NCBI RefSeq assembly: GCF_016863655.1
Contig: NZ_BOPH01000053.1
Location: 146,536-210,535 of the forward strand
Origin: Virgisporangium ochraceum
GTDB taxonomy: Bacteria; Actinomycetota; Actinomycetes; Mycobacteriales; Micromonosporaceae
DNA length: 64,000 nucleotides
Direction: 5' to 3'
Under the pieces are notes generated by a model. That model had not been told where the DNA came from and ran no database searches. It saw nothing but the letters and a program-made list of their open reading frames with translations. This document shows positions 35,231 to 43,520 of this stretch, in pieces. The translations under genes were made by a program, and so were the position numbers. Numbering within the stretch: position 1 is the stretch's first letter; every line of letters starts with the position of its first letter.

Positions 35231-36687
35231 TTGATGGTGTTCGTCGCCCGGCGCATGTAGCCGCGCCACGCGTCGGAACCCGACTCGCGGCCGCCGCCGG
35301 TGGTCTTCTCGCCCCCGAACGCGCCGCCGATCTCGGCGCCGGAGGTGCCGATGTTGACGTTGACGATTCCGCAGTCGCTGCCGTCGGCGGCGAGGAAGCG
35401 CTCGGCCTCGCGCTGGTCGGTGGTGAAGATCGAGGACGACAGGCCCTGCGGCACCGCGTTGTGCAGCGCCACCGCCTCCTCGAACGTCGAGTACGTGAGG
35501 ACGTACAGGATCGGCGCGAACGTCTCCCGCTGGACGAGCGCGGTCTGCGCCGGCATCCGCACCAGCGCCGGCCGGGCGTAGTAGGCGTCGGGGTGGACGT
35601 CGACGCGCTCCCCGCCCGCTACCAGGGCGCCACCGTCGGCGGTGGCCGTGCTCAGCGCGTCACCCATGCTCGTGAACGCGGACGCGGAGATGAGCGGACC
35701 GACAAGCGTGCCCTCGACGAAGGGATCGCCGACGGTGAGCCGGTCGAAGACGGCCGCGAGCCGCGACACCAGCTCCTCCGCGCGGCTCTCGTGCACGATG
35801 ACGCGACGCATCGACGTGCAGCGCTGCCCCGCCGTGCCGGCCGCGGCGAACACGATGCCACGCACCGCGAGATCGAGGTCGGCCGACGGCGTGACGATCG
35901 CCGCGTTGTTGCCGCCGAGCTCGAGGATCAGGCGGCCGAAGCGGGCCGCGACCCGCGGCGCGACCGCGGCGCCCATGCGCTCGGAGCCGGTGGCGCTCAC
36001 CACCGCCACGCGCCGGTCGTCGAGCAGCGGCGCGGCCGCCTCGGCGTCACCGACCACGAGCACGTTGAGGTTCGGCGGCGCACCGCACTCCCCGGCCGCG
36101 CGGGCGAGCAGCGCGCTGCACGCGTACGACGTCAGCGGCGTCAGCTCCGACGCCTTCCACACGACCGTGTCGCCGCACACGAGCGCCAGCGCGGTGTTCC
36201 ACGACCACACCGCCGCCGGGAAGTTGAACGCGGAGATGACACCGACGACCCCGGCCGGATGCCACGTCTCCATGAGCCGGTGGCCCGGCCGCTCCGACGG
36301 CATCGTGCGGCCCTGCAGCTGGCGCGACAGCCCGACCGCGAAGTCGCAGATGTCGACCATCTCCTGCACCTCGCCGAGCGCCTCCGACCGGATCTTCCCG
36401 ACCTCGATGCCCACCAGGTCAGCGAGGTCCTCCTTGTGCTCGGTGATCAGCTCACCGAACCGCTTCACCAGCGCGCCACGCACCGGAGCCGGCACCGTAC
36501 GCCAGGTGAGAAAGGCGTCGTGGGCGGCGTCGATCGCGGCGGTCACCGCCGCGGCGTCGTGCGCGGGGACCGGGAACAGCTCCCGCCCGGTGACCGGCGT
36601 GCGCGCCATCACCGTGGGACCGGTCGTGTCGGGAAGGTCGACGCGGCAGTGGCTGAGCGCTACGCGGGCCCGGTGGGCGAGATCCAT
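35185..36687 (-). CDS. Aldehyde dehydrogenase, ALDH7 (piperideine-6-carboxylate dehydrogenase) type
   Basis: A 500-residue NAD-dependent enzyme. The ALDH landmarks are all visible: VISAFNFPAAVWSWN and VWKASELTP (cofactor site), the catalytic Glu in LILELGGNNAAIV, the nucleophile Cys in GTAGQRCTSMRR, and the C-terminal VNVNIGTSGAEIGGAFGGEKTTGGGRESGSDAW, whose TTGGGRESGSDAW part is typical of ALDH7/AmaB enzymes that oxidise alpha-aminoadipic semialdehyde in lysine breakdown. No lysine aminotransferase is next to it. ATG 36687 gives the usual length. Divergent from the methyltransferase gene. Confidence 0.88.
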   Translation of the reverse strand: MDLAHRARVALSHCRVDLPDTTGPTVMARTPVTGRELFPVPAHDAAAVTAAIDAAHDAFLTWRTVPAPVRGALVKRFGELITEHKEDLADLVGIEVGKIRSEALGEVQEMVDICDFAVGLSRQLQGRTMPSERPGHRLMETWHPAGVVGVISAFNFPAAVWSWNTALALVCGDTVVWKASELTPLTSYACSALLARAAGECGAPPNLNVLVVGDAEAAAPLLDDRRVAVVSATGSERMGAAVAPRVAARFGRLILELGGNNAAIVTPSADLDLAVRGIVFAAAGTAGQRCTSMRRVIVHESRAEELVSRLAAVFDRLTVGDPFVEGTLVGPLISASAFTSMGDALSTATADGGALVAGGERVDVHPDAYYARPALVRMPAQTALVQRETFAPILYVLTYSTFEEAVALHNAVPQGLSSSIFTTDQREAERFLAADGSDCGIVNVNIGTSGAEIGGAFGGEKTTGGGRESGSDAWRGYMRRATNTINYSSELPLAQGVNFG

Positions 36688-36706
36688 CCGCCCATTCTGG
36701 CAGCAT

Positions 36707-37345
36707 GTGTGCGTGCCAGAGGACCTGCTCGCCGCCGCCCGCTCCGCACCGGGGTTCATGCCCGACGACGAGGGCGCCGCGCTGTACGCGGCCGCCCGCG
36801 ACGCGATCCCCGGCCCGCTGCTGGAGGTGGGCAGCTACCTCGGCAAGTCGACGCTGTACCTCGCCGCCGCGGCCCGCGAGCGCGGCGGCGTGGTCGTGAC
36901 CGTCGACCACCACCGCGGGTCGGAGGAGCACCAGCCGGGCTGGGAGTACCACGACCCGTCCCTCGTGGACCCCGCGGTCGGGCGGATCGACACGCTGCCC
37001 GGGTTCCGGCACACGATCGCCACGGCAGGCGCGGAGGACGTCGTCGTGGCGGTCGTCGCACGCGGGGAGACGCTGGCCGCGCTCTGGACCGGTCCCCTCG
37101 CCCTCGCCTTCATCGACGGCAGCCACACCGACGAGTCGGCACAACGCGACTACGCGTCGTGGGCGCCGCACGTCGCCATCGGCGGCGTACTGGCGATCCA
37201 CGACGTGTTCCCGGACCCCGCCGACGGCGGGCAGGCGCCCCACCGGATCTACCGCAAGGCGGTAGAGTCCGGCGAGTTCACCGAGCTGACCGGGTGCGGC
37301 TCCCTGCGCCTGTTGCGGAGGGTACGACCGTGCGCACTGTCCTGA
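36707..37345 (+). CDS. Class I SAM-dependent methyltransferase (O-methyltransferase-like)
   Basis: A protein of about 212 residues with a Rossmann methyltransferase fold: motif I PLLEVGSYLGKSTLYLA, an acidic VVTVDHHRGSEEHQPGWEYHDP segment (resembling CmcI/family 24 proteins), LALAFIDGSHTDESAQRDYASWAP and GGVLAIHDVFPDPADGG. GTG 36707 and GTG 36713 are both possible. The next gene, a membrane acyltransferase, starts 16 bases inside it, which points to a shared role in modifying a lipid or glycan. The substrate is unknown. Confidence 0.82.
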   Translation: MCVPEDLLAAARSAPGFMPDDEGAALYAAARDAIPGPLLEVGSYLGKSTLYLAAAARERGGVVVTVDHHRGSEEHQPGWEYHDPSLVDPAVGRIDTLPGFRHTIATAGAEDVVVAVVARGETLAALWTGPLALAFIDGSHTDESAQRDYASWAPHVAIGGVLAIHDVFPDPADGGQAPHRIYRKAVESGEFTELTGCGSLRLLRRVRPCALS

Positions 37346-38568
37346 CCTGGCGGCCGGCCCGCTCCCTGGCCACCGAGTTCTCGACGCGGGCCAACAGCAT
37401 CGGGTTCCTGCGGCTGGTGCTCGCGGTGTCGGTGCTCGTGGCGCACGCCGCCCCGCTCGGCTACGGCCGGCCCAACTACGGCTTCGAGTTCACCCGCGGA
37501 CAGCTCGACTTCGGCGGGCTCGGCGTCAACGGGTTCTTCGTGCTGTCGGGGTTCCTCATCACGGCCAGCGGCATGCGGTTCAGCCTGCCGCGGTACGCCT
37601 GGCACCGGTTCCTCCGGATCTTTCCGGGTTTCTGGGTGTGCCTCGTCGTGGCCGCGTGTCTCCTGATGCCGCTCGTGGCGCTGTACGAGCGCGACACGCT
37701 CGCCGGCTACTGGAACCACCCGAACGGGCCGCTCGACTACATCGTGCGCAACGCCACCACCACGATGAACCAGTACACGATCTCCGGGCTGTGGGCCACG
37801 AACCCGAGCGGCGGCGCCGTCAACGGGTCACTGTGGACCCTCAAGTACGAGCTGACCTGCTATGTGCTCGTCGGCGTTCTCGCGTGGACCGGCACGCTCC
37901 GTCGCGCCCCACGCATGGTGCTGCTGGTGACCGTCGGCCTGTACCTGGTCGTGGTGGCCGACTGGGTCCGCCAGCTACCGGTGCTCAACACGGGGATGTA
38001 CTCCCGCGGCGAGCTCGGCCCGTTCCCGGTCATCGGCTCGTACGGCATCACCACGCTGATGTTCCTGGTGTTCATGTTCCTCATCGGCGCGAGCATGCAC
38101 CTGTACCGCGACCGCATCCCGATGCACCCGGCGGTCGCGGCCGTGGCCGCGGTGGCGTTCGTCGGGTCCGCCGCGTTCGGCGGGTTCCTGGTGATCGGAC
38201 AGCCGGCGTACGCGTACCTGCTGGTGTGGCTGTCCTGCAAGCTGCCGGGATGGCTGCAGGGCATCGGCCGCAAGCGCGACTACTCGTACGGCATCTACAT
38301 CTACGCGTTCCCGGTGCAGCAGGGCATCGCGATGCTCGGCTGGGCCGAGTGGGGCGTGGCGGCGTACATCCTGCTGTCGCTGGCCGGCACGGTGCTGCTC
38401 GCGGTGCCGTCGTGGCACCTGGTCGAGAAACCGGCGATGTCGATGAAGAACTGGACCCCGCCGTTCCTGGCCAGGCGCGAGGAGCCGGTCGAGGCGGAGC
38501 CGCCCGCGCCGCCCACCCGACGCGAGGCGGAGGAACCCGACCCGGTACCGGTCCCGGCCCGCGACTGA
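37330..38568 (+). CDS. Membrane acyltransferase, acyltransferase-3 family
   Basis: A 412-residue polytopic protein with about ten helices. The acyltransferase-3 signatures are present: FLRLVLAVSVLVAHAAPLGYG with the catalytic His, VNGFFVLSGFLITASG, the RFLRIFPGFWVCLV helix, GSLWTLKYELTCYV and the late YSYGIYIYAFPVQQ. Members transfer acetyl or longer acyl groups to sugars of surface glycans or antibiotics. It starts within the methyltransferase gene. The last 35 residues are an acidic and proline-rich cytoplasmic tail. The stop lies one base from the end of the convergent gene at 38570. Confidence 0.88.
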   Translation: MRTVLTWRPARSLATEFSTRANSIGFLRLVLAVSVLVAHAAPLGYGRPNYGFEFTRGQLDFGGLGVNGFFVLSGFLITASGMRFSLPRYAWHRFLRIFPGFWVCLVVAACLLMPLVALYERDTLAGYWNHPNGPLDYIVRNATTTMNQYTISGLWATNPSGGAVNGSLWTLKYELTCYVLVGVLAWTGTLRRAPRMVLLVTVGLYLVVVADWVRQLPVLNTGMYSRGELGPFPVIGSYGITTLMFLVFMFLIGASMHLYRDRIPMHPAVAAVAAVAFVGSAAFGGFLVIGQPAYAYLLVWLSCKLPGWLQGIGRKRDYSYGIYIYAFPVQQGIAMLGWAEWGVAAYILLSLAGTVLLAVPSWHLVEKPAMSMKNWTPPFLARREEPVEAEPPAPPTRREAEEPDPVPVPARD

Positions 38569-38569
38569 G

Positions 38570-39583
38570 TCAGGCGGTCTCGCGCAGCGGGGTGGGCTCG
38601 CCGGAGAAGATCGTGCTGCGCGGGTGCTCCCCGTCCAACGCGTCGACCGCGAGCACCACGGCCGCCGCCGTCCACGTCGTCCGCTCGACCGGCCAGCGGA
38701 CCCCCTCGTCGAACACGAGGCCGGTCCAGTAGGAGCCGTCGTCGTGGCGCAGGTGCTGCATGTCGGCGACCACCCGCGCCGCCGCGTCGGGGTCGCCGTT
38801 GGCGTGCAGGGCCAGCGCCAGCTCGCACGTCTCGGCACCGGTGACCCAGGGCCGGTCGGCCACGCAGCGGACGCCGAACCCGGGCACCACGAACTCGTCC
38901 CAGCGCTCGGCGAGACGCGCCCGCGCCGCGGGCCCGCGGACCGCGCCGCCGAGCACCGGGTAGTACCAGTCCATCGAGTAGCGGCCCTTGTCGGCGAACA
39001 GGTCCGGCTTCTCCCGGATCGCCTGCTGCAGGTCGGCCGCCGCGAGCTCCCAGTCGGGCTGGGAACGGCCGAGGTGCTCGGCGATCGCGGACGCGCACCG
39101 CAGCCCCTGGTACGTGCTGGCCGACCCGGTGAGCAGCGCCACCCGGTCGGCGCCCGTCACGGGGTGCACCGCCCACGGCACGACGCCCGACGACTCCTGG
39201 TGCCGCACCACGAAGTCGGCCGCCTCGCGCACGCTGGGCCACAGCTCGACCAGGAAACCCTCGTCGTCGGTGGCGAGGAAGTGGTGCCACAGCCCGACCG
39301 CGAGGTACGCGCTGTGGTGGGTCTCGCCGAAGTCGCACACCGGCGCGCCGTCGCGGTACTTCGCCGGCCACCAGCCACCGTCGCGCCGCTGCGTGTGCAG
39401 CCACCGGTAGGCGGCCCGCGCCTCGGCGTGCCGGCCGCCGACGTCGAGGGCCATCGCCGCCTCGACGTGGTCCCACGGGTCCAGCTCGCCGCCGGGGAAC
39501 CACGGGATGGCGCCGTCGGGCGTCTGTACGGCGGCGATACTGTCCACAGTGGACCGAATCGCGTCGGCCGTGAGTACCGTCAC
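38570..39583 (-). CDS. Alpha/alpha-barrel protein of the prenyltransferase-like type
   Basis: A 337-residue soluble protein made of helical repeats with Trp- and Gly-rich turns: GAIPWFPGGELDPWDHVEAAMAL, RDGGWWPAKYRDG, WAVHPVTGADRV, WYYPVLGGAVRG and DDGSYWTGLVFDEGVRWP. Databases usually call such proteins prenyltransferase because of the terpenoid-cyclase-like (alpha/alpha)6 toroid, but the same fold serves in glycosidases, and a glycan role would suit its neighbours. The GTG start overlaps the methyltransferase stop (GTGA), and it is the last gene of a GT4-methyltransferase-barrel operon. Confidence 0.72.
   Translation of the reverse strand: MTVLTADAIRSTVDSIAAVQTPDGAIPWFPGGELDPWDHVEAAMALDVGGRHAEARAAYRWLHTQRRDGGWWPAKYRDGAPVCDFGETHHSAYLAVGLWHHFLATDDEGFLVELWPSVREAADFVVRHQESSGVVPWAVHPVTGADRVALLTGSASTYQGLRCASAIAEHLGRSQPDWELAAADLQQAIREKPDLFADKGRYSMDWYYPVLGGAVRGPAARARLAERWDEFVVPGFGVRCVADRPWVTGAETCELALALHANGDPDAAARVVADMQHLRHDDGSYWTGLVFDEGVRWPVERTTWTAAAVVLAVDALDGEHPRSTIFSGEPTPLRETA
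39542..39554. repeat. Perfect copy of recurring palindrome GTCCACAGTGGAC
   Basis: One of three perfect 13-base copies in the window (others at 40305-40317 and 59109-59121), here inside the start of the alpha/alpha-barrel gene. See the finding on this motif. Confidence 0.7.
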
Positions 39584-40284
39584 GTGGTCGGCTTCCGCAC
39601 GTACAACACGACACTCTTGCCCAGCATGGGGTTCAGGCCCTTCTCGGCCCAGCGGGTCAGCCGGGGTCGCTTGACGATGTCCCACACCAGCAGCTTGTGG
39701 TAGGCCCGCACGGCGGCGCTGTCGTCGGCCGCGCACTTCAGCCACCAGTACGGGCTGTGCAGCGCGTGGGCGTGGCCGCGGCCGATCGTCTTCAGACCGA
39801 CGTCGGCCAGCTTCGCCGACAGCTCCGACGCCCGGTAGATGCGCACGTGGCCGCCCTCGTTGGCGTGGTACTCGTCGGACAGCGCCCAGCACACCCGCTC
39901 CGGGAACCAGCGGGGCACGGTGACCGCCGCCCGCCCGCCCGGCTTGAGCACCCGGGCCAGTTCGGCGATCGCCGCACCGTCGTCGGGGATGTGCTCCAGC
40001 ACCTCGCTGGCGATCACGCGGTCGAACGAGGCGTCGGGGAACGGCAGCGCCCGCAGGTCGGCCCGCACCGCGGCCGCGCTGGCGTCGGCCGGCGCCTCAC
40101 CGGCGAGGCGGATCGCCGCGCACCACTCGCGGGTCGTCGCGAGGTCCCGGGCGCTGAGGTCCACGGCGACCACGTGCGCGCCACGCCGGTAGGCCTCGAA
40201 CGCGTGCCGGCCCTCACCGCAGCCGAGGTCGAGCACCGTCATCCCCCGCCGGACACCGAGCCGGTCGTAGTCGACGGTCAGCAT
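39580..40284 (-). CDS. Class I SAM-dependent methyltransferase
   Basis: A 234-residue methyltransferase of the Methyltransf_11 type: motif I VLDLGCGEGRHAFEAYRRG at about residues 17-35, acidic VVAVDLSARDL, then RALPFPDASFDRVIASEVLEHIPDDGAAIAELARVLKPGGRAAVTVP. The C-terminal half (HVRIYRASELSAKLADVGL...HALHSPYWWLKC) resembles methyltransferases of lipid or quinone pathways. It overlaps the glycosyltransferase gene by seven bases at its start and the barrel-protein gene by four at its end, so the three are tightly coupled. Substrate unknown. Confidence 0.88.
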   Translation of the reverse strand: MLTVDYDRLGVRRGMTVLDLGCGEGRHAFEAYRRGAHVVAVDLSARDLATTREWCAAIRLAGEAPADASAAAVRADLRALPFPDASFDRVIASEVLEHIPDDGAAIAELARVLKPGGRAAVTVPRWFPERVCWALSDEYHANEGGHVRIYRASELSAKLADVGLKTIGRGHAHALHSPYWWLKCAADDSAAVRAYHKLLVWDIVKRPRLTRWAEKGLNPMLGKSVVLYVRKPTT

Positions 40285-41516
40285 CCGAGCGCCCTGCGGT
40301 ACCAGTCCACAGTGGACAGCGCGGTGCGCCGCCAGGTGTAGTTGGCGAGAACGCGTTCCCGGCCGTTCGCACCCAGCGTCTCCCGGAGCGCCGGGTCGCC
40401 GAGGAGCCGGCCGATCGCGGCGGCCAGCGCCTCCGGGTCACTCGGCGGCACGTGCAGCGCGGCGTGCCCGTCGGGGCCGACCACCTCCGGCAGCGCGCCC
40501 GCCGTGGTGGCCACCAGCGCGGTGCCGCACGCCATCGCCTCGACCGCGGGCAACGAGAAGCCCTCGAACCGCGACGGCACCACGGCCACCTCGGCGCTGC
40601 CGAGAAGCGCCGCGAGGTCCACTTCGGACAGTCCGCTCACGAACCGCACCGCGTCCTTGAGCCCCAGCCGGCCCACGGACCGGTCGGCGGGCCCGTCGGG
40701 CTTGGGCGTGCCGACCACCACCAGCTCGACGTCGCGCTCGGTGCGCAGCTTCGCCACCGCGTGCAGCAGGTCGTCGAGTCCCTTCAACGGAACGTCGGCG
40801 CTGGTCACGGTCACGATGCGGTCCTTGACCCGCGCGACCGACGGCGGCCGGAACACCTCGTCGTCGACACCGACCCCGATGACGCTCAACCGCGACGGCT
40901 CGACACGGAACGCCCGCAGCGTCTCCTCCTCCGACGTGGCCGACACCGTGCACACCGCCGGCAGCCGGCGCACCACACGGCCCTGCATGCGCGTGAACCC
41001 GTACCAGCGCCGCAGTGCGAAGCGCCGCTTCCGCGACGGCGCCGCGGCGAGCTCGATGTCGCGGTCGACGGTGATCGGGTGATGGACGGTCGCCACGGTG
41101 GGCAGGAGCCGTTTCAGCCCGAGCAGGCCGTAGCCCAGCCCCTGGTTGTCGTGCGCGATGTCGAACTCGCTCCTCCTCTTCCGGAGGTGCCGCCACGCCC
41201 GCAGGGAGAACGTCAGCGGCTCGGGGAACGCGCCGGTGCACATCGTGAGCCACTCCAGCCAGTCGGTGGCCGAGGTGAACTCGCGGAGCTTCGGAACGCG
41301 GAACGGGTCGGGCTCGCGGTACAGGTCCAGGCTGCGCAGCTCGGTGAGCGTGACGCCGTCGTCGAGCTGCGGCAACGGCGGACCCGAGAACACCTCGACG
41401 TGGTGGCCCAGGCGTACGAGCTCACGCGAGAGGTAGCGCACGTAGACACCCTGGCCGCCGCAGAACGGCTTGCTCCGGTAGGAAAGCAGAGCTATCCGTA
41501 GAGGTTCCTCAGGCAC
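40278..41516 (-). CDS. GT4-family glycosyltransferase
   Basis: A 412-residue GT-B glycosyltransferase. The acceptor half has the glycine loop FCGGQGVYVRYLSRELVRLGH; the donor half has VTSADVPLKGLDDLLHAVAKLR, VVVGTPKPDG and the retaining-GT4 motif PSRFEGFSLPAVEAMACGTALVATTAGALPEVVG with the Glu-x7-Glu pair. It is the first gene of a minus-strand operon with a methyltransferase and a barrel protein. Such enzymes use a nucleotide sugar or sugar phosphate at the cytoplasmic membrane; the lipid or glycan acceptor is unknown. Confidence 0.9.
   Translation of the reverse strand: MPEEPLRIALLSYRSKPFCGGQGVYVRYLSRELVRLGHHVEVFSGPPLPQLDDGVTLTELRSLDLYREPDPFRVPKLREFTSATDWLEWLTMCTGAFPEPLTFSLRAWRHLRKRRSEFDIAHDNQGLGYGLLGLKRLLPTVATVHHPITVDRDIELAAAPSRKRRFALRRWYGFTRMQGRVVRRLPAVCTVSATSEEETLRAFRVEPSRLSVIGVGVDDEVFRPPSVARVKDRIVTVTSADVPLKGLDDLLHAVAKLRTERDVELVVVGTPKPDGPADRSVGRLGLKDAVRFVSGLSEVDLAALLGSAEVAVVPSRFEGFSLPAVEAMACGTALVATTAGALPEVVGPDGHAALHVPPSDPEALAAAIGRLLGDPALRETLGANGRERVLANYTWRRTALSTVDWYRRALGC
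40305..40317. repeat. Perfect copy of recurring palindrome GTCCACAGTGGAC
   Basis: Lies in the last codons of the GT4 gene, 763 bases from the previous perfect copy. See the finding on this motif. Confidence 0.7.
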
Positions 41517-41525
41517 CGCAAGATT

Positions 41526-42587
41526 CTATCCGCTGTTCTTACCCGTGAGTAGCTTGACGGTCCCGGCGTGCAGGGCGCCGTAGACGCGGTCGCGGATCGC
41601 GTTGGCCTCGGCGGTGGTCAGGGTGCGGTCGGGATGCCGGATCACCAGGCGCACCAGCACGTTCTTCTGGCCCTCCCGGATGCCCAGCCGGTCCCGGGCC
41701 GGTTCCGGGAGGTCGGCGTACACCGTCTCGCTCAGCACCGCCACCTCCTCGAGGCTCTCGGCGTCGGGACCCAGGGCCCCGCGCACCCGGTCGCCCAGCA
41801 CCTCCGCGTCGGTGTCGGCCGCCACGGCCACCGAGAGGTCGCGCCGCACCGGCGGCATCGACGACACCGGGCGGTACGGCGCCAGGTCGGTCATCTGGCC
41901 GGCCACGCGCGGGTCCCGCGACCGGAGGAGCCTGATGTCGTCGACGCCCTTGGCCAGCATCGTGAGGCGGTCCAGGCCGAGGCCCATCGCCAGGCCGGAC
42001 GCCGACGCCGGAAGACCGGCGGTGGTCAGCACCTCGGGATGGGCGATCCCGCACTCGCCGATCTCGATGCCGTCGGCGTAGATCTCGCGTCCGTCCACTG
42101 TGTACGGGTGTGGGCTGGCCGGCGTCGTGACGGGCCGCCCGGGCAGCAGGGCGCCGACGACGACGTCGATCATCCCGGTCAGGTCACGCTCACCCAGGGG
42201 CGGACCGGCGCGCCGGACCCGCCACAGGTCGAGGTGGTGGGGTTCGGCCACGTGGTGCCGGTCGATGACGTCGCGGCGGTAGCACATTCCGGGAACGGCC
42301 AGCAGGATCTCTGGTTCCCGCAGGCCGCGGAGCAGGGCGGGAATGTGCGCCGTGGTGTGTGCGCGCAGCATCCGGTCGGCGTCGACGTAGCGGGAGTAGC
42401 GCCGGTTGCGGGTCACCGCGTCGGCCGGGTAGCGCAGCAGGTCGTAATGGTCGCGGATCGGGACCACCGGGTCGCCGCGGTACCGCAGCACCGGGATGTT
42501 CCAGGCGGCTTCGAGCGCGTCGATGACCGTGTCGACGACGAGCTGGACGGCGTGGGGGCCGGCGGTGGGGTCGGTCAGGTCTCGCAT
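41526..42587 (-). CDS. Single-chain phenylalanyl-tRNA synthetase paralogue (PheS core + FDX-ACB)
   Basis: A 353-residue class II aminoacyl-tRNA synthetase-like protein. Residues 45-240 match the PheS catalytic core: motif 2-like PGMCYRRDVIDRHHVAEPHHLDLWRV, IEIGECGIAHPEVL and motif 3 SGLAMGLGLDRLTMLAKGVDDIRLLRSRDPR. Residues 260-350 are an FDX-ACB anticodon-binding domain (PPVRRDLSVAVAAD ... NVLVRLVIRHPDRTLTTAEANAIRDRV). This order is that of monomeric mitochondrial PheRS, not of bacterial PheST. Compared with PheS the FHQ-E segment is PHH-D, so specificity may differ. A leader peptide and hairpin precede it. Standard pheST is presumed elsewhere in the genome. Confidence 0.8.
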   Translation of the reverse strand: MRDLTDPTAGPHAVQLVVDTVIDALEAAWNIPVLRYRGDPVVPIRDHYDLLRYPADAVTRNRRYSRYVDADRMLRAHTTAHIPALLRGLREPEILLAVPGMCYRRDVIDRHHVAEPHHLDLWRVRRAGPPLGERDLTGMIDVVVGALLPGRPVTTPASPHPYTVDGREIYADGIEIGECGIAHPEVLTTAGLPASASGLAMGLGLDRLTMLAKGVDDIRLLRSRDPRVAGQMTDLAPYRPVSSMPPVRRDLSVAVAADTDAEVLGDRVRGALGPDAESLEEVAVLSETVYADLPEPARDRLGIREGQKNVLVRLVIRHPDRTLTTAEANAIRDRVYGALHAGTVKLLTGKNSG

Positions 42588-42600
42588 GATGCACCTCGCT

Positions 42601-42654
42601 GGTAGAGAAGGCCTCGGAAATCGGCGAAGCCCCGGCGGACCGGGGCTCTCTACC
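42601..42654 (-). promoter_or_regulatory. Candidate attenuator hairpin before the PheRS paralogue
   Basis: An inner 8-base stem AGCCCCGG/CCGGGGCT (42628-42635 with 42640-42647) with a CGGA/TCCG loop is enclosed by an outer 8-base pairing GGTAGAGA (42601-42608) with TCTCTACC (42647-42654), which share one base. It lies between a 14-codon leader and the synthetase ribosome site (GAGG at 42594-42597). This order of leader, hairpin and gene is that of ribosome-mediated attenuation (inference). Confidence 0.5.
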
Positions 42655-42674
42655 TGCGCAGGGATACGCGAACG

Positions 42675-42719
42675 TCAGGTGGCCACCGGTACACGGGGCC
42701 GGATAAACAGTCGCGTCAT
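42675..42719 (-). CDS. Putative leader peptide MTRLFIRPRVPVAT
   Basis: A 14-codon open frame whose ATG overlaps the stop of the upstream arylamine acetyltransferase gene (ATGA). It contains one Phe codon, TTT, a codon that is very rare in this GC-rich DNA, followed by Ile-Arg-Pro-Arg. It is 87 bases upstream of the PheRS paralogue. The frame is too short to prove by codon use; the support is its position, the rare Phe codon, and the hairpin behind it. Confidence 0.45.
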   Translation of the reverse strand: MTRLFIRPRVPVAT

Positions 42720-43483
42720 GTACCCCATGGTGCCCGCACCTCCGGCACCGTGTCGAGCACAATTCCGAAGTGCTCGTGGTAGGCGGCCAGCACCTCGGCG
42801 TCGCCGCCGAGCGTGCGCTCGTCGCGGCCGTCGGGGCGGGTGCGGATCAGCGTGCGTCCGCTCAGCGTGACGCGGCCGGAGCCGGTGAGCCGCGTGCACA
42901 CCAGTGACTGCGTGAAGTGCGACTTCGGCGACGTGCACTGCCACCAGCAGGTGGGCTCGAAGTCGGCGAGCGTGCGCGGCCGGGTCTCCATCGTGTACTC
43001 CGGTTCGCCGTCGCGGTCGACGGCGAGGTCGCCCGACGCGTCCGCGGTCACCGTGAACGTGCCGCCGGGATCGGACTGCGGTGTGCGGACGTCGAGCCGG
43101 ATCGGCCGGTGCGTGAAGCGCCCGAAGCCCACGTCGACGAGCCACGGCCCACCGTCGAGGTCGACGCGCAGGGCCAGATGGTCGAACAGCGGCCCGGTCT
43201 TCACCCGGGCCGCCAGGTGGGTGACCTCGTAGCCGAGCGCGGTGAGCAGCGCGCCGAACGCGCCGTTGAGCTCGTAGCAGAAGCCGCCCCGTCGCCGTTC
43301 GACGATCTTGTCGACGAGCGCCGCCGGCTCCAGCACGATCGGCTCCCGCAGGTGGACGCTGAGGTTCTCGAACGGCACCACGTGCAGGTGCCGCTCCTGC
43401 AGCTCCCCCAGCAACCCGAGCGTCGGCGCCCCCCGCTCGACTCCGAGCCGTTCCAGATACCGCCGAACACGTGAGGGGTCCAT
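42716..43483 (-). CDS. nat: Arylamine N-acetyltransferase
   Basis: A 255-residue NAT. The catalytic triad is visible at family positions: Cys69 in RRRGGFCYELN, His102 in FDHLALRV and Asp117 in WLVDVGFG. It transfers acetyl from acetyl-CoA to arylamines or hydrazines, and in some actinomycetes relatives close macrolactam rings; nothing here supports the latter. Ends in an ATGA overlap with a putative leader peptide, so it may be co-transcribed with the PheRS paralogue. Confidence 0.93.
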   Translation of the reverse strand: MDPSRVRRYLERLGVERGAPTLGLLGELQERHLHVVPFENLSVHLREPIVLEPAALVDKIVERRRGGFCYELNGAFGALLTALGYEVTHLAARVKTGPLFDHLALRVDLDGGPWLVDVGFGRFTHRPIRLDVRTPQSDPGGTFTVTADASGDLAVDRDGEPEYTMETRPRTLADFEPTCWWQCTSPKSHFTQSLVCTRLTGSGRVTLSGRTLIRTRPDGRDERTLGGDAEVLAAYHEHFGIVLDTVPEVRAPWGT

Positions 43484-43520
43484 CGCGGCAGGCTACCGCG
43501 ATGGACCCCTCAGGTCAGTC

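Noticed and set aside
42720..43145. Minus-strand frame running into the leader peptide from within the nat gene
   Set aside because: Its upstream part is a second frame of nat. Only the last 14 codons, starting at the ATGA overlap, were kept as a possible leader.
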